Below the pieces are notes generated by a model. That model was not told where the DNA came from. It saw only the letters and a list, made by a program, of their open reading frames with translations, and searched no databases. Position numbers and translations under genes: made by a program. A stretch of DNA of 64,000 nt, taken from NCBI GenBank assembly GCA_023515745.1, contig JALECJ010000056.1, forward strand, positions 1,344,373-1,408,372, written 5' to 3'. This DNA comes from Amoeboaphelidium protococcarum. Its lineage: Eukaryota > Aphelidiomycota > Aphelidea. The first letter of the stretch is position 1. Every line of letters starts with the position of its first letter. This document shows positions 26,120 to 37,094 of the stretch, one piece after another.

Positions 26120-26761
26120 TCATTTTTGTTTCAACCACAATTTGTAGAATCCACAGAGAGCCGCAGTGAAGGCACACGAGGCCTGAAATCTGTCGGAAAA
26201 CTTTAGTTGAAACACGTCGTACGCGCAGAATCCAAAATCTCCCAACAGTTTCACGATGGACACTTTGACATACAAGAGCTTCTGCTGGTCCACGCTTTTC
26301 TGAGCCATCAGAGATCTATACGTCTTTATAATGTCACGGAGATCCAGGCATATACATAGAAACCACATATTATTGCTATAAAACTCGAATCTGGCAGAGT
26401 GAGATTTATCCAAAACGCCAACTTTGCACAGAGCCACAATGTCGTCTGAAATGTCGTTCAGAACGGAGAGCGAGTTATTAAGTAAAGAGATTTAAGTTTC
26501 CACATCTTATTACTAAAAGCCCTTCTTCAGTATTGACTACACTTCTTACCACGGTTGGATGCAATGCAACAATCTCACCATTTTACGAGCATTGGATAGA
26601 GCAGATACCAAGTTTGATATCTTTTACAAAGACGACTTCCCCTCCTTTGTCAAAACTGAACTTTATGATTGGAGTACATAGAGCTTGCATGCATATTAAA
26701 TGATTTTCAAAAACTTGTCTCTACCATCAGTAATCAGTAGCACATTATGGAGCTTATTCAT
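26120..26761 (-). CDS. PEX11: Peroxisomal membrane protein PEX11
   Basis: 213 residues. Starts with the family hallmark LLITDGRDKFLKIIQYACK and shows the expected amphipathic helix SALSNARKMVRLLHCIQPW, a central hydrophobic helix (FYSNNMWFLCICLDLRDI) and a C-terminal TAALCGFYKLWLKQK. PEX11 tubulates and divides peroxisomal membranes. Length is normal (yeast and human copies ~240). In-frame TAA/TAG codons include a QQQ at ~104-106. It lies tail to tail with the peroxisomal ABCD transporter. Confidence 0.9.
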
Positions 26762-26943
26762 ATTATGTAGCGTACAATTAGATTAAGTTTTAGCTTTTAA
26801 TCAGAGTCTCTCTAAAGAATTTCAACTTTTAAGTAGAAGATTTAACGACTGAAACAACAGACAAAGAAAACATTTGAAAGTTTAGTGAGATCAATGCTCT
26901 GTAGCAACTACAGTACAATGACTTGATAATGGATAACACGAAT

Positions 26944-28185
26944 TCATTAATTAAAGAAATCACTCTTCGTGAAAGTAACGCGTGAGGAGTATAGACCTTG
27001 AGCTAGATGAAACAGAGCTTGGTCCACAACGGCTCGTTTAGCCAACTGTTTTGTCGCCATTGCCTAAGGTGACACGCATAGAGTCAATTAATCGTCGGAA
27101 CTTTTCAACGAGCACAAATGTCGCTAATTACCATCCATCGAGTATTCAAACACTACATTTAATCGCGACTTTTAGCAGTATTCATTCAAAAGTTGCGATT
27201 TCAATTTATCATTTTCCACCAGTTCACCATCTTCTTTAACTGATGTGGCCTCATCGGCCAGTTATCTTTATTTGAGATGATGCAGAAACGAGCTGGCAAA
27301 TTATTGAACTTGCTCCCGCGCAATTGTCCCATCTTGCTGTAAGGAGGAATGCAGACGCATATTATCGCTCAATTGCATCTGATATTGATATTGATGAAGC
27401 TATCCTCCAGCATTACCAGCTATTTAATCGCTGCTGGTGACCGATTCTTCTGTGCAACAATAAGATGTACCATAAATATTTTTAAAGAGGATTTGTAATT
27501 ACGCGAAATCCACTATTTAATGCCCAGCAATCGTCTAAGACATCACTCGATCCTTATAAAGCTGCCAAAGCTTCTCTTCATACAAAACTTCCTTCTCAAT
27601 TTTAACCATATAATCTTCATCAAAACGGCTTTTCATCTCGGCAAGTTTGTTAATGACTCTCTCACGATTTACCTGATACTAATCAATCGCTTATGATACT
27701 TGTAATAATTATTCTCTAAGAAATATATTTAAAATTACAAGTGAGCCAACCCATTCGCTGCTGACAAAATAAGGAGTTATCTGGCTATGTAGCCGATACA
27801 AAGACTTGAGACAATCACGTTAGAGATACATTCGATCAGTCTAGGACAGCACAAAATTTTCAAATATTTAATTCAAATCTTATCCATATATGAATATTTT
27901 ACTCTCAACATTCAAATGCACTTAATTTGCTGTATGTGCACACGCTATCATAATGTCCTTTTCTGAATTTGGCAATCTCTATACGTCTTCAGAAGGGCAG
28001 CAAACGTGAAGTCGCGGAGACTTACGTTACAGTGTTGGGACATCAGCGGCTAGAACATAAACTTGCCAATTTCTAGGCACTTGGTAAACACCTATATCTC
28101 TATAAATACTTGTAAAATAAGCTTGGCAATCTGCAGACTACCCACTACAAGACAGTTTTAAATACAATTTCTTTTCAACGTTCAT
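26944..28185 (-). CDS. Protein with C-terminal double-stranded-RNA-binding-like domain
   Basis: 413 residues, unspliced. The C-terminal ~75 residues follow the dsRBM pattern: LLNEYCQK, then VVFEYSMDGNQRHLCSL, then MATKQLAKRAVVDQALFHL (the KxxAKxxAA..AL..L helix). A Q-rich linker precedes it. The N-terminal ~270 residues (e.g. NWQVYVLAADVP, then a charged helix with KEVLYEEKLWQLYKDR) are not recognised. dsRBD plus an unassigned helical region recalls nuclear RNA-processing proteins, but this is a guess. Lies between PEX11 and the Zn-cluster gene on the same strand; 61 nt separate it from the latter's stop. Confidence 0.65.
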
Positions 28186-28246
28186 CGTGGTAAAATCAAA
28201 ATAAAGGATCGAAATAAAGAGAAACTTTGCGTAAGCACAACCATCA

Positions 28247-29041
28247 TCAATATATTTTCTAAAATTAAAATTAACCCAATAACTGCTACTACTAGTGCAG
28301 TGGCTCTAACTATAGCTACTACTAAGGTAACTATTATTACTACTATTGTTGCTGCTGCTGCTGCAAAAGATCCTCGTGATAATGAAAGTAGTCAACGTGA
28401 TCATCATACTACTCAAAATCCTTATAATACTCATTGATAGGGACATGAGTGGAGGACATCAGATCCAACGCGTCCAAACTATCAGGAATCTCTGCGGAGC
28501 TATATCCACCACTAGTAGAGGACGTGAAATCAACCTGATGGTAATTGTAATACCCAGTCGGCGCGCTATACATCAGGCTCATATCCTCTTCGACACACAG
28601 CAATTGCCTCAATTCATCCACATCGACATCGCACAGCTCAGTCTAAGACAAAAACACGTCCAAATTAGTGGCCACGTCAGTATTGCCCATCAAATTGAGG
28701 CTGTCCATATTGATAGCAGTTTTCTCATCCGTCTGCATCACAATGGATTTCCTGCGAGGAATTCTTCTCTTGACTGGAGCAGACATTGGCTATTGAGTAG
28801 CAGTGAGGATAGTATTAACCGAATCACCATTAAATAGATGAGCACCATCGCTGACCTTCTTCTTATACGGACCGCGAACAATGCCCTTTTCGCGCGGCTT
28901 CCTCACGTAGTCAACACAGTCTGTGAGGCCTTTTGCAGTGCATCTAGAGCAAGGCCTCTGCTCATCGCACTTCTTGCACGCCTTCCTGCAGTTAGTGCAC
29001 GCTTTCTTCACCTAAATACGCGGCTTTTTGGCGGAGAGCAT
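28247..29041 (-). CDS. Zn(II)2Cys6 binuclear-cluster transcription factor
   Basis: 264 residues. Near the N-terminus is C-x2-C-x6-C-x5-C-x2-C-x7-C (CTNCRKACKKCDEQRPCSRC...C), the Zn2Cys6 DNA-binding cluster, followed by a basic linker REKGIVRGPYKKK. The middle is acidic and Ser/Asp-rich, a likely activation region (DALDLMSS). The C-terminus is glutamine-rich: an 11-residue Q run written with CAG, CAA, TAG and TAA, then further QQQ groups, ending QFQFQKIY-TGA. No fungal-specific middle homology region is apparent. Short for a fungal member. Zn2Cys6 factors are mostly fungal, a taxonomic hint. ATG 29041 was chosen as the first Met before the cluster. Confidence 0.88.
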
Positions 29042-29612
29042 TGCGTGTGCTTACTATAGAGGCCAATCTATAAAATCTATATGGGGGCGTGTGAACAATA
29101 AAATGCTAAAATGGAAAAAAGTCTGCGTGAAGGGGAATTTGCAAATTTTCAATTCCGTGGTCGCGTCATCATCAGCATGGGCAGTGCCACCGCGTGTATT
29201 GTCTTAATGGCTCGGCTTCTCCTGTGATTGAGCTGAAAAGTGTAACGTTGTCGGCTTTGTGTCACTGTGTGAAGACTAACTTAGTGTTGGTCGCGCAAAA
29301 GTTGTGGCTCTGGTTACAAAATTGAATATAAAACAGTTGCACTGAAAGCGCTAGTAAATTTATATAGTGAACAATTTGGGAAACCTCCAATGTTTGCAGT
29401 GTTTGATGTCAAAGAGAGCCTCCAAAACGACGATCACTTGAAATTTGAACGGTTGCCGTTTCAGTTTCAGTTTCATATTCAGAAACAAAATCAACAATCT
29501 TTCCATTTTTGGATTGACTCTCATTTCATAATATTTTGACAAAGGCCACAGGCAGCTAGCTCTGTTACAAGATTTTAGATAAAGTCAAGAATAGTGACAA
29601 TTGAATCTCCAT
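29042..29612. promoter_or_regulatory. Divergent intergenic region
   Basis: Separates the Zn-cluster gene (-) from the K+ channel gene (+). No gene, repeat or CT tract seen; a GC-richer block (GTCGCGTCATCATCAGC) near 29160. Presumably carries both promoters. Confidence 0.35.
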
Positions 29613-31765
29613 ATGTCTGAGCCTGAGTACGTTGAAAGTTATCAAGACTTGCGGCCCAAGCACTTTGGTTCCCCTGTGGAGTAAGTGGTTGACAGCAGTG
29701 AATCTATGGAGATGTCGGATTTGCATAATGGAAACTCTGAGGGCAGTCACGAGTAAATCCTGCTACCACCAAATTATCATTAAGAGATTCCTTTGGCTTC
29801 AGGTAATGACCATCATTCGAATGACTTGACGATTAATATTGATCAAGGCGCTGACCACAAAACTGCTGCGTCTCACCAAGACGATCCTCATAATTCGCCC
29901 AATTCTAATGATGATCACTCTGATGACCATCATCATAATAATTAACAGCAAAGTGATAGAAGTGATTAGAATTCATAAAGTGCAGAGAGCTCGTTCTTGA
30001 ATTCTGATTTCGATGAATAGTTGTATGTGAGGACACTGTCGCCGTGGCAGCAGAAGTTATATGGATTCTTTGAAGCTCACAATTCCATATGGGCCAAGCT
30101 GTTTATGCTTGTCTCTTATGCTTTTATTGTGGGCGCCATTATTACGGTACCTGTATAGACTCTGCCATAGTTTACAAACTCTGATGGAACTGAAAGTACA
30201 CTTACTGACGATTTGATTCCATTCTAGATTGTGGCAAGTACCTGGTGGTCTATCGAGTTATTGGGGCGATTCTTGGCGACTAATCATAAATTGACATCTT
30301 CACTCACTTCCTCAACTTTATTGATCTGCTGTCAATCTTACCAGTATTCTTTATTGGCGTATCCGATCCTAATGTTAAGAGTGCTGTTAATATTCTATCA
30401 GTGCTTCGAATATTGAAGGCACTGAAGTTGGCCAAGTATAATGTCGGTATACGCGTTGGACTGCTAGCTATAAGAAGGAGTAAAGATGCTGTGTTTATGC
30501 TCTTGCTGTTCCTCATTCTCTCTCTGCTGATAACCTCAACACTCATGTACTGGGCAGAACGTGGTTAGTGGGATTAGCAGGAGAGGTAATGGGTGCGTCC
30601 CGATGGGAGCAGATCGCCGTTCAATTCTATTCCTGAAGGATTCTACTGGGGAATAACTACTCTTTCCACCACGGGATATGGCGATACTTATCCCATTACG
30701 CCTTGGGGTAAGTTTATCGCTTCCATCACGATGGTTCTCTCTATCATGACCATCGCTCTTCCCACCTCTATCATTGGATCGAATTTTATGGCAGAGTATC
30801 AGCTATATCAGAAGCATCTGCTGCAAAAGAAGCTCGTCAGGAGTTAGCGCAAGACCGATCGCTCCAAAAGCACGTAATCTACGGGAACTGCGGGCACTAA
30901 TGTATCAGCCTCCATGAATACCACCCAGAGTGTGGAGAGGACGAAAGAGCAAATTAAGTCTTTGAAGGAGCAGAACGATTCGCTTTATCTCGCACTGGCA
31001 GAAATTCAAGATAAGTTGAATGATGTCAGTCCACCTCAGTACTATGTAAAGTTTAAAGAGTTGAAAGTCTAACACGACCAATCGCTTGTCAAGATTGAAT
31101 TTTTAGAAAAAGAGCTTGCCAAATGGAAGCACATTGCCAAAGACTTGACGAGGAAGAATAAGAGCCTCACAGAGTATTTCAAAGTGAAAAACATCGCTTC
31201 GCCAGTTGTCAGTATTGTAAAAGGCACCAAGAATGCTGCCTCTGGGATTATGAATAGTATAGAGAATGTTTTCGAACAATCAGATTATTTGGCCCATGTT
31301 GAGAGTATGGACGAAAAGAAGAGCACTTCTGTGCGAGCGGCCAAGAAGGCTGGTAAGTGGATTAAGAAAGCGACGGGTATGAGCTCAGCAACATCAGCTA
31401 CTCCGACACAATCAGACCATCTGTCACCTGTACGAGATAAAAGAAAAAGTATTCAAACCACCTCATCTAGCTAGGACACTGCAGAAGATGCAGATTACTC
31501 AGACTCTCATCTAATGCCACCGCGTCAACAATCTCTTGACTCCCTGCACTTGGATGATGACTCTCATCTGTCACATGGCCTTGATACTTCTCAAGAGTCT
31601 GTGGGTCATCAATAAGATCATCACAATGATCGTCATAGTAACTCTGAGAGACATGTTAAGTTTGTCGTTGGACATTCTTAATAATCCGCATCTGCTCATG
31701 AAGATCATGATGATCATAAAACTGATCACGGCAATCAACGCGGTTCAAGAAAGAGTACAGGTTGA
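29613..31765 (+). CDS. Voltage-gated potassium channel, with a one-base frame break
   Basis: About 717 residues if one base is restored. The first frame (from 29613) covers a His/Asp-rich N-terminus, S1 (LFMLVSYAFIVGAI) and S2 up to RFLATNHK; similarity then continues in another frame from about 30293 (IFTHFLNFIDLLSILPVF). A missing base in the AAATTG at 30288-30293 explains this: true mutation or sequencing error. Then S4 (LRILKALKLAKYN, R/K every third residue), S5, pore with selectivity filter TTLSTTGYGDTYP, S6 (TIALPTSIIGSNF), a coiled coil (~430-520) and a second His/Asp-rich C-terminus. Without repair the product ends soon after S2. Kv-type K+ channel, plasma membrane expected. Confidence 0.85.
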
Positions 31766-31831
31766 TACTATTGAATGATGGATGGGATGAGCTATAAAAG
31801 AGATATTGAGAGAATATAAATAAACGAATTT

Positions 31832-34800
31832 TCATTATTAAAAGCTACCACTATTTCCAGGATTAATACTTCTTCTGCGCACATTACTGTCGTTGAAGTC
31901 GACGACAGACGGTCTAAACTGACTTGGGCTATATGGCACTTGAGATTAACTTGTGCCTGCTCTTTCCAACACATTTCCTGAATCCTTTCTCAATGTTTTC
32001 GGCTTCGGCTCAACACGATCTGAGGTAAATGGAGCAGCAGATGAGCCGTTGTATTATCCTTCTGTTTTAGATTTCAGAGATTTCCTCAGCCTGATACCAC
32101 TAGCTGATAAGAATATCAAGGCACACAAACCCAAAAATACGGAAAGCCATATCATTATACCTCCGTTACTCCCACCGGGACCAAAGATTAGCCCAGCTGA
32201 ATTGGCAGAGTTGATTTTGGAAACAGACGGAGGATCTGGGCACGGACAGTCTTAAGAGCAAGAGTTACAATTCTCCCCATACTGGTAATCGCAAACATAA
32301 TCTCCACATCTGGAAACATATTTCTTATACATTCCAACATTGTATTGACAATCCTCTAGACGTCCAAATTTATAACCTTGATTCTGAGCCAAACTAATCA
32401 GATCCTGTACCAATTAACTGTCAAAATCGGCTTCTTTCTACATTATCAACATACTTGAGACCTTGCTATTGTCATACTTATTCTTAAGGCTGTCAGTCAC
32501 CAACTTCTTAACATATGATTGATAATCCACCGAAATATTTTTGGACTTTTCATACGTCGATTTATCGAAAGGGAGAATATCAGCAAAGGCAACGTTAAAT
32601 CCAGTCTCGGCTATAATAGTCCTCACCGTTCCATTGTGCTGGGCGAAAGGAGGGAATACAACAGTTGAATACACTCCTAAGAATTGAGCGATTTCTCTAG
32701 CATTAAGGCGCAAGTCTCGGATGATTTCTTCCTTAGACATTGTCCTGTACGACTGATAATTGAACGAATTGTGAGCAATAGTATGCCCTTCAACGTAAGC
32801 TCTCGTTACCAGATTGCGATAGTAAATATTATCATTCAGCTGGCTGCCCGCAACAAAGAAAGTGGCTTTTAAGCGATTCAGCAAAAGCCAATTCAGGATA
32901 GACTCCAGCTTCTAGGACGGTGATGCATAGAACCCGAATGACAGTAAACCTGGATTAACACACCGCTTTCTATAGGGAACATTCAGATACGGAATGTCTG
33001 AAAATTTATCTTTAGGTAATGGTTATTGATAAGCAGGAAACTTGTGACTCAGACAATCCTACATGGAAGACTGACGATAGCCAGCATTACGGAAGATGCT
33101 AGCAATCTATCCAATGTTTTCAATTACTTTAGCATTACCAGCATCAATTCCCACGATCCAACTCATTGACTCGGGAGAGTAAGTCATCACTGTGTCCCGT
33201 GCAGTCTAAACCGCCAGTTGCGCAACCTCCGTCTCCGTCATAGAACCAACATTCTAAGTCTAAAAGTCAACCAATTGCTTATTGGGAGACAGCACGACTT
33301 TGTTCATACCAAAGAGCACATTCAATACCCAAAAATCATTCTACCCATATGGTACACTTAAAAGAGGTGAGTACTGACCCAAAATATTGCCGAGAGCATA
33401 ATCGCCTTTCAGCACATCTGTTTCCACATCAGGTCTTGTCAATGGATACCAAGACTAGAACTAATAACCTGCATGAGTGACAAAATGTCCGTCCTGATTA
33501 GCCTCATACAGAAGCGATTGTAAGGCATCCTGCGACACCGTGAACATTAGCGATGGATTAACAATCATAGTACCGGTAATCTTCAGTGTTCGCAACTACT
33601 CCAGTAACATTCTGGTCAACTTTATATCAGGCCCGCCGGTGAAAACAAAACTAACTTTACCATTGACGGTACATTAAGAATATACTTGAGCCAGTTTAGA
33701 CATATCAATAGGCTCCGGAGGATCAGGATCACAATTAATGTTAGTAAATCGCCGACTAGGGACACATGGCACAGAGAATTTTTGAATATAATCCCTAAAT
33801 GAACTACTTCCCTCCATCAACTAGCGATAGGCACCGCTGACCAAAGTAGAAGATTCATTAACATACAGTCCTTTATCGTAACTGACGTCGTACATGAAAA
33901 TTCCACCATAACTGTTCTCGAGCGAATACTTGGTCTTCTCACTCACACTACGCACATTATCAAAAGTGTGAAATATTTGCTTTGCACTACTAAACAGGAT
34001 AGGAACTTTGGAGTAATCATCCCAAAAATACTGAAAAGACTATTATGCGATCGACATCAACGCTGCATCATAAGTAAGTACACCCATAAAGTCACCACTA
34101 TACGACAAGTGTAGACCATTTCCTTAATAAACAGTAGGTGCCTCAACGCGCGAATAAGACTTGCCATACTCTGTGATACCGAAAATGAACTTTTACGCCG
34201 GAACACCTGACATTGCCATATAGAGCCGTAGAACAGAGTCAACGCTGGGAAACTGGTTCGGATTCTACAGCTCGGTATTACTGAATAGAGGCGAGTGATG
34301 TCTGGTTGCAGTGGAATTCCATACCATCTCGTACGACATAACGTTATACCAGTCGACATCATTCTGCATCTCCGCCAGTTCAAAAATAGGGGCAAACAGT
34401 TCAACCTCGTAATATAGAGTAACTATAATGTAGTAATACTTTTAGTACGGCAACTCAAGAATCTAGCGACGCAGCTCTTTGATAAATAAAGTCAAGTGTC
34501 GTCCATCGTTTGGATCCTTGGACGATCCCTCGAGCCCACCTCGCACCGGAAATTCCCAATCGACATCAATTCCATCGAACCCGTAATCAATCATAAAGTC
34601 AATGACGGATTTGGCAAACTATCTCCTACTGTCTTCAGTCAGTAAAGCATTAGATATGTGATCAGACAGTGTCCATCCACCAAGGCTAGCCAGAATACTC
34701 ATATGAGGATTACGTTTGCGTAGATAATTCAACTAAAGAATGATACCAAACGTACATTACTTGCAGTTTTGAGGATTAGAATAATCCAGAATGCGAGCAT

Positions 34801-35134
34801 GATCAGCGTAATTGTCTCCAGTGAGCATAGCATAACTGCCATCCGGCTATAAAGAGGCATTGAAAAAGCCATAAATCAAATGTGTGATTTAATTACCAGC
34901 AACTTCCCACGGAAGCATCGGCCCCAGAGGAGTGTGTGACTAGTGAGCAGTGTATCCCAAGTAATAAGCCACCAGCTTGGGAGTGCTCGGATCAGGCACA
35001 AGAGATGGATCCACAGGTTGTCCAGGCTACTTCATTCCAGCAGGTTATATAGTCTTTGAGTAGTCACATGGTAAAAATACTAGTAGGACGACAACTAAAT
35101 GCTGAAGCCAAAACTTTGCAAACATGCCTACCAT
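31832..35134 (-). CDS. Membrane-anchored GH18 chitinase with two CE4 deacetylase-like domains (left copy)
   Basis: 1100 residues, unspliced. Signal peptide at the start (LVVVLLVFLPC), GH18 barrel ~45-440 with SLGGWTLS and catalytic DGIDVDWE (acid E194). Two NodB/CE4-like folds follow: first ~490-700 (VSFVFTGGPDI...GHFVTHAGYQF), second ~725-900 (ATFFVAG...GHTIAHNSFNYQ). In both, the Asp pair of the TFDDGP motif is replaced (TGGP, YASP) and the HxxxH is incomplete, so metal-dependent deacetylation is doubtful. A Cys-rich stretch (GENCNSCSQDCPCP) precedes a single TM helix (~995-1015, MIWLSVFLGLCALIFL) and a basic tail. Likely a cell-surface chitin-binding or -cleaving protein. 3' neighbour (convergent) is the K+ channel; the GT61 gene ends 367 nt upstream of its ATG. 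A second copy is at 62231. Confidence 0.9.
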
Positions 35135-35338
35135 ACTCAAGTACAGTATACCGGCTTGAGAGTCTGAGAGATACAACAACAACAATGGCGATGTTGAAGA
35201 ACAACAAATATTCAGTTGATGAACAACTAACGACGACAACGGATGAAACGAGATAGACAGAAAGGGAAAGTTGAAACAAACGATCTGCGCGCCATTGTTT
35301 CATATCAAGAGAGAGAAAGAGAGAGGAAGAAAGGTCAT
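33365..35338 (-). repeat. Left arm of the inverted GH18/CE4 duplication
   Basis: Aligns without indels, coding part, to 62231-64000 in the opposite orientation (positions sum to 97365); the match runs on past the window end on the right. The 3' part (at least 33365 to about 34700) appears identical where I compared; the first ~600 bp of the gene carry scattered substitutions, and the promoter (35135-35338) is only loosely similar with indels but keeps CT tract, TTGTTTCAAC and ATGACC blocks. Confidence 0.85.
35285..35331 (-). promoter_or_regulatory. CT tract and GCGCGC motif upstream of left chitinase
   Basis: On the - strand: TCTTCCTCTCTCTTTCTCTC, then GGCGCGCAGATCG and TTGTTTCAACTTTCC, about 150-200 bp before ATG 35134. 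The right copy has CTCTCTCTCTCTCTCT, GCGCTTCGGATCG and TTGTTTCAACC at matching places, so the elements are conserved while the spacing sequence has drifted. Confidence 0.5.
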
Positions 35339-35501
35339 TGATGATATTCGTGTAAAAAGTACAATAATGATCCTTAGGTTGAAGATCGATTCCATTGTAA
35401 CGTCTAAATGCAGATGATTATAGCCTGGTGGTTCCTAAGTCTCCATGTGGCATTTTTAAAATCAACATTCTATTAATCTCATATCCCAGACATTTTATAA
35501 T

Positions 35502-37094
35502 TCACTTTTAGTCATATCTATCCGATACCATCGTTACTGAATCGCTTTTCACTACAATGGCCCTCATGACCGTCTCTTGAACAATATGAGGTTGTACGTA
35601 AAAGTTGGAGCTGAGCTGCACATCTTCCGGTCTGATCGGTATAGGATAAATGTCTATATAGCCAAGTGAGTTTAGCATATTAATTTCAAACGGAGTGCAC
35701 TCAACAAATGCATCTTTCGGCTCTTCTAGTCGATAATACCATTGCGGATTGACGCTAGATTCATGGCTCAATATATTGCGCCTTTCTTCAGAAACCCATT
35801 GGCGGATGTCACACTGAGCAGGCGCTATCACAATGGCTCCATCTGGGAGCATGTTCGAAAGATAGAATCCACTGCCACCATTAGTAAAGTAAATATCGGC
35901 GGAGGCAATGGCGCGAATCTAGTCTTGGATCGACGTGTTTTCCAGATCTAACACTTTGAGTTCTATAGGCACCTAGGACTTTTTTATGGTCTATTTGACA
36001 ATCTCGAGGACGGCAGTTGCGTTCTAGAACATACGACCATGTCGCCCGCTTTTCTTGAATTACACAAGGAATGTTAGAGACTTCTTCGGCTAAAATCCAT
36101 TTTATGAGGTCACATTCAACCGTTTATATATATAATTGCGCATGCTCTTGTGCGCAACAGTAATTGAAATGGGATCTTCATGAACAAACCCGTTGAACCA
36201 TTCGTTACTCAAAACAACATCACTAAAGCAAGTAGTCTTGCCATCATTCATCTCGGTGACCACGTATGGCGCCTAGTCCGAGACTACCCCCAAATAATTG
36301 GCAGTGAAGTACAGGCAGTTCCTGAGAGGGTACTCGTAAAGAACATCTTTGTCAGGGTGGGCACAGCTTTAAGGAAACAATACACGTCGTGGCATACTAC
36401 CGCTACTACCAACAGACAAGAACTCGGCTGCTCCAAATGATGGAGCGAAAGTTTCCCAAAGCATGTGACCAGCATTTCCAGCAGCGTAGAGTGAGGATAT
36501 TGCAGCGAGTTCGCGATGGTACACTACTTCAGAATTGCCGGCAACCTTCAATGGGCCATCAACAGCCTGAATCTATATCGAGCCTTACCCGTACTCTTTC
36601 TCCAATCCTTGACGACGTGTAAATCCGTATCGATGATCCCTATTATCCTCAGCCAGGAATGGGCTGGTCATTACATTGCGCCTACTGGAGTATTTCTTAT
36701 TAGTGACAAACATGAATGGCGGACGATCCCGTCCATCTTTGCGGAAGGCAGCAACAAACTGCCCGTTCTTTATGCATAAGTTCTTAAAATGACATACATG
36801 AGCTTCCTTATTCGACGCTTGACCATTGACCACAAGCTTCTTATTTTTGCATCGAAAGGTGGTGTATATGTTAGTGGGAACCGCTGAATATTATTCCACA
36901 TTTTCCTGTGCAGATTAAAAGCGTTTCAACTATGAAGATTTTGAATCCGTTTCAACAGTAGACGGTTTCAGCCCCTGATTAATATTAGACTTGGACGTAC
37001 CAGGATGGACAGCCTGCATCAGCACATAGAAGATACCAATGATTGCAAGTCGCACGAGAAAGGATTTTTTAAATATTTATCTTGCAAGCATCAT
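35502..37094 (-). CDS. GT61-family glycosyltransferase, type II membrane protein (left copy)
   Basis: 530 residues. Short cytosolic N-terminus, one TM helix (~15-32, VRLAIIGIFYVLMQAV), then a lumenal domain. GT61/EOGT-POMGNT2-like signatures: NAGHMLWETFAP at ~220 and GGSGFYLSNMLPDGAIVIAP at ~410, with paired cysteines. Family members transfer xylose, GlcNAc or arabinose in the ER/Golgi; the donor here is unknown. Differs from the copy at 53693 by Val versus Leu in MRAI(V/L)VKSDS near the C-terminus plus a synonymous change. The stop is TGA after RYD-Q-K (TAA read as Q). Only 367 bp separate its 3' end from the chitinase ATG, same strand. Confidence 0.88.

Noticed and set aside
31953-32255. 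Plus-strand frame within the chitinase C-terminus
   Set aside because: Antisense shadow of the membrane-anchor and tail region of the minus-strand gene.
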